Positions 11,714 through 22,545 of a DNA stretch of 64,000 nucleotides are shown here, in pieces. Under the pieces are notes generated by a model, which worked only from the letters and a program-made list of their open reading frames with translations, was not told the DNA's origin and made no database searches. Numbering within the stretch: position 1 is the stretch's first letter; the number at the start of each line of letters is the position of its first letter. Source of the stretch: Haemophilus influenzae (GTDB lineage: Bacteria; Pseudomonadota; Gammaproteobacteria; Enterobacterales; Pasteurellaceae); NCBI GenBank assembly GCA_923172585.1, contig OV298644.1:1-64000 (forward strand), given 5' to 3'. A program made the position numbers and the translations under genes.

Positions 11714-12118
11714 TTAAGGCTGCTGAATTTGTTGCCACAACGCTCGTTTGGCTTGATGATTAGATTGAAATTGCTGCCAACTTGGCGAGCGATAAACCTG
11801 CTCAGCCTGCTTGCAAAATGGCAAAGTGCGGTCAATTTGGTCGCTATTTTCTGATAGTAACCAGTAACGAATAGGCTGCTTACATTCCATATGCTGGATT
11901 TGATCGTAATTCAAACATAAACAATTTTCTTTTTTAAGATTAAGGCTTAACAGCACATCAGCCAACAAAGGCGAGCTACTGATATTTTCATCGGAAACAG
12001 TGATAAAGCGAATATTCTCTGCCACACTAATTCCTACTGAACCTTGCAGTACCTCGGGACGATATAATTCCCACTGGGAAATGCCCATTTCTTGTAAAAG
12101 AAGATCGCGTCTGTTCAT
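11714..12118 (-). CDS. holD: DNA polymerase III psi subunit
   Basis: Small subunit of the clamp-loader complex, which bridges chi and tau/gamma; 134 residues. The N-terminus MNRRDLLLQEMGISQWELYRPEVLQG is the recognised conserved part of the psi family (the stretch that binds DnaX), and the rest is variable. It is followed immediately by rimI. One uptake sequence lies within the gene. Confidence 0.9.
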   Translation of the reverse strand: MNRRDLLLQEMGISQWELYRPEVLQGSVGISVAENIRFITVSDENISSSPLLADVLLSLNLKKENCLCLNYDQIQHMECKQPIRYWLLSENSDQIDRTLPFCKQAEQVYRSPSWQQFQSNHQAKRALWQQIQQP

Positions 12119-12223
12119 AAGTGAATTTTTAAAAACGTTGCTTGAAAAATAGTGTTAATTTCTTTTATTAATCTTTGCTAAAATGACGCATAATTTTAAC
12201 TAATAACCCACAGGATTCAAAGC

Positions 12224-13216
12224 GTGATTTCTCTAGAAAGCCAAGTTTTAGAACGCCATCTTTCATTTTTTGATGGTAAATCGGTATTATTTGCTGGCGG
12301 TATTTCTGATAGTTTTCCTCAAACATTAGCCTCTAAATGCCCATCAATCCAAATTTGGAGTTGCTATTTTGACTATGCAAGAACGCAAAGTGCGGTCAAT
12401 TTTTCCGTTGAATTTCAAGGTCAAGCCGATTTAATCGTTTATTATTGGACTAAAAACAAACAAGAAGTCAATTTCCAACTGATTCAACTATTAGCTCAAG
12501 CATCTATTGGTCAAGAAATATTAATTATTGGTGAAAACCGTTGTGGCGTGCGTTCAGTAGAAAAAACATTAGCACCCTATGGAGAAATAGCAAAAATTGA
12601 CTCTGCTCGTCGTTGCGGTTTATATCATTTTTCACTCCAAAATAAACCGCACTTTGAACTTAAAAATTTCTGGAGAACCTATCAACATTCAACACTTGAA
12701 AACTTAACTATATATAGTTTACCTGGGGTATTTAGTGCGGCGGAATTAGACACAGGCACAGAACTGTTACTTTCAACTATTGATAATAAAATAAAAGGAA
12801 AAGTGCTCGATCTTGGCTGTGGCGCAGGGGTAATTGGCTCTATGATAAAAAAACGTGCGCCTAACGCACAAATTACAATGACAGATATTCACGCAATGGC
12901 ATTAGAATCAGCGCGTAAAACACTTTCTGAAAATCAATTACAAGGCGAGGTTTACGCCAGTGATGTCTTTTCTGATATAGAAGGAAAATTTGATTTAATC
13001 ATTTCAGATCCGCCATTCCATGATGGCATTGATACCGCCTATCGAACCGTAAAAGAACTTATCACTCAAGCAAAATGGCATCTCAATCAAGGTGGAGAAT
13101 TACGCATTGTCGCCAATTCATTTCTGCCTTATCCCGAATTACTTAGACAACATTTCAATGATTATCAAGTTCTTGCTCAAACAGGAAAATTTAAAGTGTA
13201 TTCAGTGAAAAATTAG
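12224..13216 (+). CDS. rsmC: 16S rRNA m2G1207 methyltransferase
   Basis: SAM-dependent methyltransferase acting on G1207 of 16S rRNA in the assembled small subunit; 330 residues. It has a degenerate N-terminal methyltransferase-like half and a catalytic C-terminal half with the SAM motif VLDLGCGAGVIGSM near residues 190-203 and the catalytic motif SDPPFHDG near 256-263 (the family usually reads NPPFH). The start is a GTG at 12224 after ACAGGA. Confidence 0.94.
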   Translation: MISLESQVLERHLSFFDGKSVLFAGGISDSFPQTLASKCPSIQIWSCYFDYARTQSAVNFSVEFQGQADLIVYYWTKNKQEVNFQLIQLLAQASIGQEILIIGENRCGVRSVEKTLAPYGEIAKIDSARRCGLYHFSLQNKPHFELKNFWRTYQHSTLENLTIYSLPGVFSAAELDTGTELLLSTIDNKIKGKVLDLGCGAGVIGSMIKKRAPNAQITMTDIHAMALESARKTLSENQLQGEVYASDVFSDIEGKFDLIISDPPFHDGIDTAYRTVKELITQAKWHLNQGGELRIVANSFLPYPELLRQHFNDYQVLAQTGKFKVYSVKN

Positions 13217-13224
13217 AAACAACA

Positions 13225-13255
13225 AAATCCCCATCACAATAATGGGGATTTTTAT
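13225..13255. terminator. Terminator between rsmC and era
   Basis: AATCCCCAT-(8)-ATGGGGATT followed by TTTATTA, between convergent genes. Confidence 0.85.
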
Positions 13256-13279
13256 TATGCGTATAAATTTTACCGCACT

Positions 13280-14188
13280 TTATTCATCCATATATCCTAA
13301 ACTACGCAGCGCACGTTCATCATCAGCCCAACCAGATTTCACTTTTACCCAAAGTTCAAGATGGACTTTGTTATCAAATAAACGTTCCATATCGGCTCTA
13401 GCTTCCATACCAATAGTTTTAATTTTTTGACCGCCCGCACCAATGACCATTTTTTTCTGACCTTCACGTTCAACGAGAATTAAGCCATTTATTTCATAAG
13501 TGCCACGTTCATTTACTTTGAATTGTTCGATTTCAACCGTAACAGAATAAGGCAATTCTTCACCCGTAAAACGCATTAATTTTTCACGGATTATTTCCGA
13601 TGCCATAAAACGTTGAGAACGGTCTGTAACATAATCTTCTGGAAAATGATGCACTCCTTCACGTAAAGATTGGCGTACAATTTTCTCTAATTCCTGAACA
13701 TTATTACCACGCTGTGCAGAAATTGGCACAATGTGAGCAAAGTTAAATTTACTGCTAAGATCTGTAATAAACGGCAACAAATCATCTTTATTTTTAATGT
13801 TATCTACTTTGTTAATAGCAAGCACAACGGGGGCTTTTGCATTACGTAGTTTGTTTAGCACCATCTCATCATCTGCATTCCAATGTGTGCCATCTACGAC
13901 AAAAATAATTAAATCAACATCGCCGATAGCACTACTTGCGGCACGGTTCATTAAGCGGTTAATCGCCCGTTTTTCTTCAATATGAAGCCCCGGTGTATCC
14001 ACGTAGATTTCTTGATACGCACCTTCAGTTTTAATCCCAACAATGCGGTGACGGGTGGTTTGTGCTTTACGCGATGTAATTGAAATTTTTTGTCCTAAAA
14101 TTTTATTTAAGAGCGTTGATTTACCCACATTTGGGCGACCTACGATAGCAATAAAGCCGCAATAGGTTTTGTCGAATTGTTCGGTCAT
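13280..14188 (-). CDS. era: GTPase Era
   Basis: Essential Ras-like GTPase that binds the 3' end of 16S rRNA during 30S assembly. 302 residues. G1 is [10 protein letters not shown]3 is DTPGLH, G4 is NKVD and G5 is SAQRG. The C-terminal KH domain carries [13 protein letters not shown]. The start overlaps the rnc stop by four bases (ATGA), so translation is coupled. The order lepA-lepB-rnc-era is the standard operon. Confidence 0.97.
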   Translation of the reverse strand: MTEQFDKTYCGFIAIVGRPNVGKSTLLNKILGQKISITSRKAQTTRHRIVGIKTEGAYQEIYVDTPGLHIEEKRAINRLMNRAASSAIGDVDLIIFVVDGTHWNADDEMVLNKLRNAKAPVVLAINKVDNIKNKDDLLPFITDLSSKFNFAHIVPISAQRGNNVQELEKIVRQSLREGVHHFPEDYVTDRSQRFMASEIIREKLMRFTGEELPYSVTVEIEQFKVNERGTYEINGLILVEREGQKKMVIGAGGQKIKTIGMEARADMERLFDNKVHLELWVKVKSGWADDERALRSLGYMDE

Positions 14189-14868
14189 TTGATGTCCAGT
14201 TCTTTTAAAATTTGTTCTGCTGCCGCTTGTTCAGCTTTACGACGGCTAGATCCTTTTGCCACAAAAGTGCGGTCAATTTTCTCCGCACTTTTCACTTTGC
14301 ATTCAACAGTGAAAATTTGGCAATGGGCTTCCCCTTGAATATTGACTACTTCATAAGTTGGCAATGGCAAATGTTTGCCTTGTAAATATTCTTGTAAACG
14401 CGTTTTCGCATCTTTTTGATTATCGCCTGGTTTAATTTCTGCCAATAACTGTTGATACCAATTTCGTATCACTTGGGTCGTCACGGCCAATCCTTGATCC
14501 AAAGACATTGCGCCTATGATCGCTTCTACACAATCGGCAAGAATAGATTCACGGCGAAAACCACCGTTCTTTAGCTCGCCAGAACCAAGCGACATATAAT
14601 CGCCTAATTCAAATTGGCGCGCTAAAATCGCTAAAGTGGGTTCGCGTACCAAAGTAGCACGCATACGGCTCAGCTCTCCTTCATTACAACGTGGAAACTG
14701 ATGATAAAGTGCTTCAGCGATAGTGAAATTAAGAATGGAATCGCCTAGGAATTCTAGGCGTTCATTATGTTGAGTTGCCGCACTTCGATGCGTAAGTGCC
14801 TGCTTTAAGAGCGTAATATCATTAAAACCATAGCCGATTTTACGCTCAAGTCGATCTAAATGATTCAT
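14185..14868 (-). CDS. rnc: Ribonuclease III
   Basis: Double-strand-specific endoribonuclease that processes rRNA precursors and many mRNAs. 227 residues. The catalytic signature [14 protein letters not shown] lies near residues 35-48 with the metal-binding Glu and Asp, and DCVEAIIGA holds the second acidic cluster. The dsRNA-binding domain ends with [16 protein letters not shown]. It starts one base after lepB ends. Confidence 0.97.
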   Translation of the reverse strand: MNHLDRLERKIGYGFNDITLLKQALTHRSAATQHNERLEFLGDSILNFTIAEALYHQFPRCNEGELSRMRATLVREPTLAILARQFELGDYMSLGSGELKNGGFRRESILADCVEAIIGAMSLDQGLAVTTQVIRNWYQQLLAEIKPGDNQKDAKTRLQEYLQGKHLPLPTYEVVNIQGEAHCQIFTVECKVKSAEKIDRTFVAKGSSRRKAEQAAAEQILKELDIK

Positions 14869-14869
14869 C

Positions 14870-15919
14870 TTATTTTATTGCTGTAAAGAAACGCTCAAAA
14901 CGGAAACCTGTTGGCCATTCATTCGCTTCTTTTTCTAAGCTCATCCAAATATAAGTGGCTTTACCCACAATATTTTTTTCAGGTACAAAGCCCCAGAAAC
15001 GACTGTCATCGCTGTGATCGCGATGATCCCCCATCACAAAATACTGCCCCTCTGGCACAAGCCATTCTGCAGTTTGCATTCCCTCTTGTGGGAAAAATTC
15101 AAGGTCTGAATAACGACGATACTCACTAATTAACACGTTATGTGTTACATCGCCTTTTTCAGTCAATTCTAATTCATTCGGAAAAGCAGGATTTGTTGGA
15201 TTTTGTGTATATTCAAACACCTTGGTTTCGCAATCAACTTCGCAAGGTTTCCCCTCTTTACCATATACCACTTTTAGCGTTTTTTGTTCCGCATCAAAAA
15301 TGATGCGATCTCCGCCCCTTCCAATAATACGTTTAATATAATCCACACCAGACATATTATCTTTTGAACTTAACGCTAAATTTTCTGCAAAAGCCGCTCG
15401 TGTTGCACCAAGACCAGTACGAATTAACGCTTGTTGTGGTGCTTTAAACACAATCACATCGCCACGTTGTGGTTTTTCGCCTGCAATAATGGTGTTTTGG
15501 AAAATCGGATCTTTCACACCATAAGCATATTTATTCACAACTAAAAAATCGCCAACGCGTAAAGTGGACTCCATTGAGCCAGAGGGAATTTGAAACGGTT
15601 CAAACAAAAAAGAACGAACCAAAAATACCACTGCAAGCACAGGAAAAAGTGAAGACAAAAATTCTGAAGCCTCAGAAATCGGTTCAATTTTGGCTTTTTC
15701 TTCCTCACTTAAGGTTTTACCAGAACGTTGTTCTGCACGTGCCACTTGACGATGACGTTTTGGCAGCACCACAAAACGATGATAACACCATAATACGCCA
15801 GAAAGTGCGGTCAAAATTAGTAACAAAATACTAAAAGTATTTGGCAACTGAAAATAATCTAAAACTTTCCACACACCAAAGCCGACAGCCAATAAAATCA
15901 CAAAAAATAAATTTGACAT
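14870..15919 (-). CDS. lepB: Signal peptidase I
   Basis: Inner-membrane serine protease that removes Sec and Tat signal peptides. 349 residues. Two N-terminal membrane segments ([14 protein letters not shown] and [20 protein letters not shown]) are followed by the periplasmic catalytic domain. The nucleophile is in PSGSMESTL near residue 117, the catalytic Lys in [12 protein letters not shown] near 190, and [18 protein letters not shown] is the C-terminal box. About 30 residues longer than E. coli LepB. It lies in the lepA-lepB-rnc-era operon. Confidence 0.96.
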   Translation of the reverse strand: MSNLFFVILLAVGFGVWKVLDYFQLPNTFSILLLILTALSGVLWCYHRFVVLPKRHRQVARAEQRSGKTLSEEEKAKIEPISEASEFLSSLFPVLAVVFLVRSFLFEPFQIPSGSMESTLRVGDFLVVNKYAYGVKDPIFQNTIIAGEKPQRGDVIVFKAPQQALIRTGLGATRAAFAENLALSSKDNMSGVDYIKRIIGRGGDRIIFDAEQKTLKVVYGKEGKPCEVDCETKVFEYTQNPTNPAFPNELELTEKGDVTHNVLISEYRRYSDLEFFPQEGMQTAEWLVPEGQYFVMGDHRDHSDDSRFWGFVPEKNIVGKATYIWMSLEKEANEWPTGFRFERFFTAIK

Positions 15920-15927
15920 AATTTTCC

Positions 15928-17724
15928 TTATTTATCTTTTCCTACGTGTAAAATTGCTAAAAACGCCTCTTGCGGCACTTCTACGTTACCTAAAGACTTC
16001 ATACGTTTTTTCCCTTCTTTCTGCTTCTGTAAGAGTTTTTTCTTACGGCTCACGTCGCCACCATAACATTTTGCTAATACGTTTTTACGTAATTGTTTCA
16101 CCGTAGAACGAGCAATAATATGGTTACCAATCGCGGCTTGAATAGCAATATCAAATTGCTGACGAGGAATTAACTCACGCATTTTTTCAACCAATTCACG
16201 ACCACGATATTGTGAATTATCTTTATGAACGATTAAAGCCAACGCATCTACTCGTTCGCTGTTAATCATAATATCCACGCGAACCATATCTGCCGCTTGG
16301 AAACATTTAAAACCATAATCTAACGAAGCATAACCACGCGATGTTGATTTTAAACGATCAAAGAAATCTAAAACCACTTCGCCCATTGGAATTTCATAAG
16401 TCAGCGCAATTTGATTACCGTGATATACCATATTGGTTTGCACGCCACGTTTTTCAACGCAAAGGGTAATAACGTTACCTAAATATTCTTGCGGCACCAG
16501 CATATTACATTCTGCGATTGGCTCGCGAATTTCAGCAATATTATTAAGTGGAGGCAATTTTGCAGGACTATCCACATAAACAACCTCGCCATTCGTTAAT
16601 TGCACTTCGTAAATTACCGTTGGCGCAGTCGTGATAAGATCTAAATCATACTCACGCTCTAGACGCTCTTGAATGATTTCCATATGCAGAAGTCCAAGGA
16701 AACCACAACGGAAACCAAAACCAAGCGCGGTCGAAGTTTCTGGTTCATAGAAAAGTGACGCATCGTTTAAACTTAATTTACCAAGTGCATCGCGAAACGC
16801 TTCATAATCATCAGAACTTACAGGGAAAAGCCCAGCATAAACCTGTGGTTTTACTTTTTTAAAGCCTGGTAAAACCTCAGTTGCAGAATTATGTTGATGG
16901 GTTAAGGTATCGCCCACTGGCGCACCTAAAATATCTTTAATCGCACAAACAACCCAACCCACTTCGCCACATTCTAAAACGGTAGTATCTTCTTGTTTTG
17001 GCGTGAAAATCCCTAAACGATCTACGTTGTAAGTTTGCCCTGTGGACATCACTTTAATTTTATCGCCTTTACGTAATACCCCGTTTTTAATACGCACTAA
17101 AGATACCACGCCCAAATAATTATCGAACCAAGAATCAATAATCAATGCTTGTAATGGTGCATTAGGATCACCTTCTGGTGCAGGAATTTTTGCCACGATT
17201 TCTTCTAATACATCTTCGATACCGACACCCGTTTTAGCTGAGCATCGAACCGCTTCCATCGCATCAATTCCCACGATATCTTCAATTTCTTCTGCTACGC
17301 GTTCAGGATCAGCAGCTGGTAAGTCGATTTTATTTAAAATCGGTACCACTTCTAAATCCATTTCGATTGCGGTATAACAGTTTGCCAAAGTTTGGGCTTC
17401 TACCCCTTGACCAGCATCAACTACCAACAATGCCCCTTCACAAGCAGCAAGAGAGCGAGACACTTCATAGGAAAAGTCCACATGTCCTGGCGTATCGATA
17501 AAGTTTAATTGATAAGTTTCGCCATCTTTGGCTTTATAATTTAAAGTAACACTTTGTGCTTTGATGGTAATTCCACGCTCACGCTCAAGATCCATTGAAT
17601 CTAGCACTTGCGCTTCCATTTCACGATCCGAAAGGCCACCACAAGTTTGAATCAAACGGTCAGAAAGTGTCGATTTACCGTGGTCAATATGGGCAATAAT
17701 AGAAAAGTTGCGAATATTCTTCAT
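15928..17724 (-). CDS. lepA: Elongation factor 4 (LepA)
   Basis: Ribosome-associated GTPase (EF4) that influences 30S assembly and translocation. 598 residues. G1 is [11 protein letters not shown]2/G3 is RERGITI with DTPGHVDF, and G4 is NKID. The C-terminal LepA-specific domain ends in the [18 protein letters not shown] segment. I use [14 protein letters not shown] at 17724, which matches the family; an in-frame ATG nine codons earlier (17751) is not conserved. Confidence 0.96.
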   Translation of the reverse strand: MKNIRNFSIIAHIDHGKSTLSDRLIQTCGGLSDREMEAQVLDSMDLERERGITIKAQSVTLNYKAKDGETYQLNFIDTPGHVDFSYEVSRSLAACEGALLVVDAGQGVEAQTLANCYTAIEMDLEVVPILNKIDLPAADPERVAEEIEDIVGIDAMEAVRCSAKTGVGIEDVLEEIVAKIPAPEGDPNAPLQALIIDSWFDNYLGVVSLVRIKNGVLRKGDKIKVMSTGQTYNVDRLGIFTPKQEDTTVLECGEVGWVVCAIKDILGAPVGDTLTHQHNSATEVLPGFKKVKPQVYAGLFPVSSDDYEAFRDALGKLSLNDASLFYEPETSTALGFGFRCGFLGLLHMEIIQERLEREYDLDLITTAPTVIYEVQLTNGEVVYVDSPAKLPPLNNIAEIREPIAECNMLVPQEYLGNVITLCVEKRGVQTNMVYHGNQIALTYEIPMGEVVLDFFDRLKSTSRGYASLDYGFKCFQAADMVRVDIMINSERVDALALIVHKDNSQYRGRELVEKMRELIPRQQFDIAIQAAIGNHIIARSTVKQLRKNVLAKCYGGDVSRKKKLLQKQKEGKKRMKSLGNVEVPQEAFLAILHVGKDK

Positions 17725-17840
17725 AAAAAGATTGTTTTTCTCAAAAATCATTAAATTTAACTGGCGGATTGTACCTGAAAAGCGCGGAAATCGCTAGAGA
17801 TGAAAGGGAAAAGTGCGGTCAAATTTTCAAACTTTTTAGA

Positions 17841-17878
17841 TAAAACAAAACCCCGAATGACTTCGAGGTTTCTTTTTT
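17841..17878. terminator. Terminator after grcA
   Basis: ACCCCGAA-TGAC-TTCGAGGT (one mismatch) with A-rich and T-rich flanks, so it could work on either strand. It separates grcA from lepA, both on the minus strand. Confidence 0.75.
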
Positions 17879-17892
17879 CATTCAAACTGAAA

Positions 17893-18276
17893 TTATAGGC
17901 TTTCAGTGAAAGTACGAGTGATCACGTCGCGTTGTTGTTCTGGCGTTAAAGAGTTGAAACGTACTGCGTAACCAGAAACACGGATAGTTAATTGTGGATA
18001 TTTATCTGGATTGTTTACCGCATCTTCTAACGTTTCACGACGTAATACGTTTACGTTTAAGTGTTGGCCACCTTCAACTTTAACAGTTGGTGCTACGTTT
18101 ACTGGTAATTCACGGTATTCGATTTGACCTAATTCGCTAACTGCAACAACTTGGTCTTCAGCGAATTCGCCTTTTGCACATAAGCAACGTGCTTCATTTT
18201 TTTCGCTGTCTAATAACCAGAATGAATTAAGCAAATTGTCATTTGCCGCTTGAGTAATTTGAATACCTTTAATCAT
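17893..18276 (-). CDS. grcA: Autonomous glycyl radical cofactor
   Basis: YfiD/GrcA, a 127-residue spare part that restores oxygen-damaged pyruvate formate-lyase by supplying its glycyl-radical domain. The radical glycine is Gly102 in [17 protein letters not shown], and the C-terminus [10 protein letters not shown] matches the PflB tail. In enterics it is induced by FNR and ArcA when oxygen is low; a possible FNR site lies upstream here. Confidence 0.96.
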   Translation of the reverse strand: MIKGIQITQAANDNLLNSFWLLDSEKNEARCLCAKGEFAEDQVVAVSELGQIEYRELPVNVAPTVKVEGGQHLNVNVLRRETLEDAVNNPDKYPQLTIRVSGYAVRFNSLTPEQQRDVITRTFTESL

Positions 18277-18405
18277 AATAGCCTCCTAATTGGCACGAAA
18301 ATAATAATAAAACTGTACAAATTTTATCAAATCATTTTAATATTTCAAATTATTTTAGATTTATTTGATAAAGAGCAGGTTATTTTTTAATTAATTTTTA
18401 TAAAT

Positions 18406-18419
18406 TTGATCTAAATTAA
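18406..18419. promoter_or_regulatory. Possible FNR box upstream of grcA
   Basis: TTGAT-CTAA-ATTAA, one mismatch from TTGAT-N4-ATCAA, 130 bases before the grcA start and 114 before ung. The region is very AT-rich, so chance matches are likely. The call rests on grcA being FNR-controlled in E. coli. Confidence 0.35.
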
Positions 18420-18532
18420 AATTTATTAATTTTTAAATAAAATTTATATCAATAATTTAACATTAATTTAACTTTTTATTGAATGAATGTTTTTGTTTAT
18501 AATGAATAAAAACTTATTAATAGGATAAAATA

Positions 18533-19192
18533 ATGAAAAACTGGACAGACGTTATCGGAACAGAAAAAGCGCAACCTTACTTTCAACACGCACTACAACA
18601 GGTTCATCTTGCAAGAGCAAGCGGGAAAACGATTTATCCCCCACAAGAAGAGGTATTTAGTGCATTCAAATATACTGCTTTTGAGGATGTACAAGTGGTA
18701 ATTTTAGGTCAAGATCCTTATCACGGTGCAAACCAAGCGCACGGCTTGGCTTTTTCAGTAAAACCTGAAGTCGCCATTCCCCCTTCCCTATTAAATATAT
18801 ATAAAGAACTCACACAAGATATTTCGGGATTTCAAATGCCATCAAATGGTTATTTAGTCAAATGGGCAGAACAAGGGGTATTGCTACTTAACACTGTGCT
18901 TACCGTGGAACGAGGTATGGCACATTCACACGCCAATTTAGGTTGGGAAAGGTTTACAGATAAAGTTATTGCAGTACTCAATGAACATCGTGAAAAACTG
19001 GTGTTTTTACTTTGGGGCAGTCACGCACAAAAAAAAGGGCAAATTATTGACCGCACTCGTCACTTTGTTTTAACGGCGCCACACCCTTCCCCACTTTCAG
19101 CTCATCGAGGTTTTTTTGGCTGTCGTCATTTTTCCAAAACAAATTCATATTTGGAAAGCAATGGAATGAAACCAATTGATTGGCAAATCTAA
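18533..19192 (+). CDS. ung: Uracil-DNA glycosylase
   Basis: Removes uracil from DNA in base excision repair. 219 residues, family 1 UDG. The water-activating loop is GQDPYHG near residues 61-67. The C-terminal DNA-intercalation loop is [20 protein letters not shown] with the catalytic His. Its start codon is preceded by AATAGGAT. Confidence 0.97.
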   Translation: MKNWTDVIGTEKAQPYFQHALQQVHLARASGKTIYPPQEEVFSAFKYTAFEDVQVVILGQDPYHGANQAHGLAFSVKPEVAIPPSLLNIYKELTQDISGFQMPSNGYLVKWAEQGVLLLNTVLTVERGMAHSHANLGWERFTDKVIAVLNEHREKLVFLLWGSHAQKKGQIIDRTRHFVLTAPHPSPLSAHRGFFGCRHFSKTNSYLESNGMKPIDWQI

Positions 19193-19210
19193 ACCATATA
19201 TCTTAAAAAA

Positions 19211-19242
19211 TAACCGCACTTTAATCTCTCAAAGTGCGGTTA
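19211..19242. terminator. Inverted uptake-sequence pair between ung and miaB
   Basis: TAACCGCACTTT-(8)-AAAGTGCGGTTA between convergent genes, with A/T-rich flanks. It can end transcription from either side. Confidence 0.8.
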
Positions 19243-19260
19243 AATATTTCAGTATTTTAA

Positions 19261-20685
19261 TTAGCCGTGATAACGCCCTACGCCTAATTCATCTTCTTTA
19301 CGTGTGCGATTCATCACTTCTTGTGGAGATTGCGCAATACGTAATCCCATTTCATCTTCAGTACGCACCACTTCGCCACGTAACGAATTAGTATAAACAT
19401 CAGTGATTTTCACATCCACAAACTTACCGATCATTTCTGGAGAACCTTGGAAATTAACAATACGATTTGTTTCAGTACGTCCCGTCAATTCCATAATATC
19501 TTTCTTAGATGGGCCTTCAACTAACACGCGCTGCTCTGTGCCAAGCATACGACGGCTAAATTGTGCCGCTTGTTGATTAATACGCTCTTGTAGCACATAA
19601 AGACGCTGTTTCTTTTCATCTTCCGTCACATCATCTGGCATATCTGCTGCTGGCGTACCTGGTCGGGCGGAATAAACAAAACTGAAGCTCATATCAAAGT
19701 TTACTTGTGCAATCAAATTCATAGTTTGCTCAAAATCTTCCGCCGTTTCACCAGGGAAACCAACAATAAAGTCTGAGCTGATTTGAATATCTGGGCGCAC
19801 TGCACGAAGTTTACGAATAATGGATTTATATTCTAATGCGGTATGAGCACGTTTCATCATAGTTAATACACGGTCAGAACCTGCTTGGACTGGAAGATGT
19901 AAGAAACTCACCAATTCGGGCGTATCACGATATACGTCAATAATATCATCCGTAAATTCTATTGGATGACTGGTTGTAAAACGTAAACGGTCAATCCCAT
20001 CAATTGATGCGACAAGACGAAGCAACTCAGCAAAGCTACAAATTTGACCATCATGCGTTGGCCCACGATAAGCATTTACATTTTGACCAAGTAGATTTAC
20101 CTCACGCACACCTTGTTCCGCAAGTTGCGCAATTTCAAATAGCACATCATCTACGGGACGGCTAACTTCTTCTCCACGAGTATAAGGCACAACACAAAAA
20201 GTACAGTATTTATTACAGCCTTCCATAATGGAAACAAATGCCGTTGGGCCTTCTGCGCGAGGTTCTGGTAAGCGGTCAAATTTCTCAATTTCAGGAAAAC
20301 TTACGTCTACGACGGAACTTTTACCACCACGAATTTGATTAATCATTTCAGGCAAGCGATGCAAAGTTTGCGGGCCAAAAATAATATCCACATAAGGCGC
20401 ACGATGGCGAATATGTTCCCCTTCTTGAGAGGCTACACAGCCGCCCACACCAATCACTAAATTTGGATTATTTTTCTTTAATTCTTTCCAACGCCCCAGT
20501 TGATGAAACACTTTTTCTTGTGCTTTTTCACGAATAGAACAGGTATTTAATAATAATACGTCTGCTTCTTCAGGTGCTTCCGTGAGTTCTAATCCGTGGG
20601 TGCTTAATAAAAGATCGGCCATTTTAGATGAATCGTATTCGTTCATCTGGCAGCCCCAAGTTTTAATATGTAATTTTTGAGTCAT
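19261..20685 (-). CDS. miaB: tRNA-2-methylthio-N6-isopentenyladenosine synthase MiaB
   Basis: Radical-SAM methylthiotransferase acting on i6A37 of tRNAs. 474 residues. The N-terminal UPF0004 domain has the three cluster cysteines in [23 protein letters not shown] and [11 protein letters not shown]. The radical-SAM motif is [19 protein letters not shown] near residue 155. The C-terminal TRAM domain ([10 protein letters not shown]...) follows. The gene stands alone, convergent with ung. Confidence 0.97.
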   Translation of the reverse strand: MTQKLHIKTWGCQMNEYDSSKMADLLLSTHGLELTEAPEEADVLLLNTCSIREKAQEKVFHQLGRWKELKKNNPNLVIGVGGCVASQEGEHIRHRAPYVDIIFGPQTLHRLPEMINQIRGGKSSVVDVSFPEIEKFDRLPEPRAEGPTAFVSIMEGCNKYCTFCVVPYTRGEEVSRPVDDVLFEIAQLAEQGVREVNLLGQNVNAYRGPTHDGQICSFAELLRLVASIDGIDRLRFTTSHPIEFTDDIIDVYRDTPELVSFLHLPVQAGSDRVLTMMKRAHTALEYKSIIRKLRAVRPDIQISSDFIVGFPGETAEDFEQTMNLIAQVNFDMSFSFVYSARPGTPAADMPDDVTEDEKKQRLYVLQERINQQAAQFSRRMLGTEQRVLVEGPSKKDIMELTGRTETNRIVNFQGSPEMIGKFVDVKITDVYTNSLRGEVVRTEDEMGLRIAQSPQEVMNRTRKEDELGVGRYHG

Positions 20686-20893
20686 TTTCTACAATATCGT
20701 TAGGTGTTATAAATAATTAGTTAAATAAAGCAATGGGCTATTCTACAGGCTTGCGCTAATTCTGGCTAGTGAATATTCGGTGAAAGACACTAAACAGAAT
20801 ATTTTGATAAGCTAGAAAGGCTTGTAAATCATTAAAAAAATAAGATATTCATAAATATACTCAAGATATAATGCAGTATGAGGTAAATATTAG

Positions 20894-21004
20894 TTCATAA
20901 AATTAAAGGAAATACTAGCTTATCGCAATTACAACGATGTGTATATTCAAGGTAAACCAAAAGGATTAAGCCCTGTAGATTACAGGACTGAATCCTTAAA
21001 TTAA
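20894..21004 (+). pseudogene. IS3-family transposase OrfB C-terminal fragment
   Basis: The 420-base gap between miaB and citT contains about 35 codons that read as the last part of an IS150-group OrfB: AYRNYNDVYIQGKPKGLSP followed by VDYRTESLN and a stop. The usual family ending is YYNN-RI-KLKGLSPVQYR. Reading back, the frame closes at a TAG at 20891. No inverted repeat or 5' part is visible, so this is an isolated insertion-sequence scar. I see nothing else in the gap. Confidence 0.75.
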
Positions 21005-21104
21005 ATAGAGCTCACTTTTTAGTGAAAACGCAAGCATATATTTATAATCAACTACTTTGTCTACTACACCGTCAAAATAGCAGTTAAATTTAAAAAAGAT
21101 TAGC

Positions 21105-22544
21105 TTATAACCAGCCTAAACTCATTAATAATTTCCACCATGCCATACCGATAGTTAGATGGATAATTAAACTACCAAAAGCAATGATCGCGCCAGTAAT
21201 CCACCAAGATTTTATATCATTATAACCTGCACCGAATGCAATTGGACCTGGTCCGCCTCCGTAGTGAGTTACTGAACCACCATAAGAATTAGCAAAGACT
21301 AAGCCTAGAGCAAGCAATTCAGTAGGAGCGCCTGTTACATGTCCGACTGTTGCAAATACGGGTACCATTGCAGCTACATATGCACCGCCTGATGCGAATA
21401 AATAACGTACAGAGACACTTAAGGTAAGAATCACTATTAACGCCATCATACCATGTCCCTCAAACTGAAGTATGGTACTTAAGGTGTTTGCTAACCATTT
21501 GAAAAAGCCAGATTTTTCAAGCAAGCCAGACATACCGATGATACCACCATACCATACTAGGGTATTCCATGCGCCTTTGCTTTTTAGGATATCGTCCCAG
21601 GTGACGATACTTAATACAATACAAAGCACCATTACAATGATTGCAACAATGGTAGCATTGATATGAAGTGAATTAGAGAAAATCCAGCCGAATAATGCAA
21701 TTACGAATAACACGCTGAGTGCTTTTTCACGAAAAGACATTGGACCTAATTCTTCTAAGCCTTTTTTCGCAATGGCTTTATTATCCACTTTTTTCAATTC
21801 TGGTGGAGATACCCAATAACAAATTAACGGAATTAAGAATAAGCAGAGTAAGCCGGGTACGGATGCAGCTAAGAACCATTTGATCCAAGTGGTTTCAAAA
21901 CCAAGAATTGGTGCCATTAATGAAAGAGCTAAGGCATTAGGAGCCATTGCGGTTAAGAAAATATAAGAGGTAGTTTTAACCACCATATATACGTTCATCA
22001 TCAAATAACGCCCTGCTTTTTTCGGGCTTTTTTCTGGATCTGAACCAAGAGCAACCACTACGCTATTAATGATTGGAAAGATAATCCCACCTGAACGCGC
22101 GGTGTTAGAGGGCGTTGCTGGCGAGAGTAAAAGATCTAAGAACATGGTAACATAGCCTAAGCGTAGGGTTGTGCTACCCATTGCGCCGATCATATGATAG
22201 GCGATACGTTTACCTAGACCTGTGATTACAAATGCTGAACTCAAAGTGAATGCGGTAAAAATAAGCCATGTTGTGCCAGATTTATAACCATCCAACATAT
22301 TGCCGACTTTAACCAATTCTTTCGCCCCTTCAGTATTACCGATGATAACGCCAGAAACCGCAATTGCAGCCAATAAGATAACGGGCTCGCCATAAGGTTT
22401 AAGCACAAGCCCAACGATAGTGGCGATATAAACACCAAGTAATCGCCAAGCAATCAAAGAAAGCCCATCAGGAGCAGGTAGTAAGAAAGTGATCAATGGG
22501 ATAGCCATTAAAATCACCAGTTTTGTATTTTTGGATAATGCCAT
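21105..22544 (-). CDS. DASS-family citrate/dicarboxylate transporter (CitT-like)
   Basis: Divalent anion:sodium symporter family membrane protein, 479 residues, about 12-13 helices. Signature stretches: SPATPSNTARSGGIIFPI near residue 145 (the SNT substrate/Na motif) and TELLALGLVFANSYGGSVTHYGGGPGPIAFGAGY near 420 (second SNT-like motif, here NSYGG). It follows citXG with one base between genes, so it is probably the citrate importer, or citrate/succinate antiporter as E. coli CitT, of this operon. The substrate is inferred from context. Confidence 0.9.
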   Translation of the reverse strand: MALSKNTKLVILMAIPLITFLLPAPDGLSLIAWRLLGVYIATIVGLVLKPYGEPVILLAAIAVSGVIIGNTEGAKELVKVGNMLDGYKSGTTWLIFTAFTLSSAFVITGLGKRIAYHMIGAMGSTTLRLGYVTMFLDLLLSPATPSNTARSGGIIFPIINSVVVALGSDPEKSPKKAGRYLMMNVYMVVKTTSYIFLTAMAPNALALSLMAPILGFETTWIKWFLAASVPGLLCLFLIPLICYWVSPPELKKVDNKAIAKKGLEELGPMSFREKALSVLFVIALFGWIFSNSLHINATIVAIIVMVLCIVLSIVTWDDILKSKGAWNTLVWYGGIIGMSGLLEKSGFFKWLANTLSTILQFEGHGMMALIVILTLSVSVRYLFASGGAYVAAMVPVFATVGHVTGAPTELLALGLVFANSYGGSVTHYGGGPGPIAFGAGYNDIKSWWITGAIIAFGSLIIHLTIGMAWWKLLMSLGWL

Positions 22545-22545
22545 A

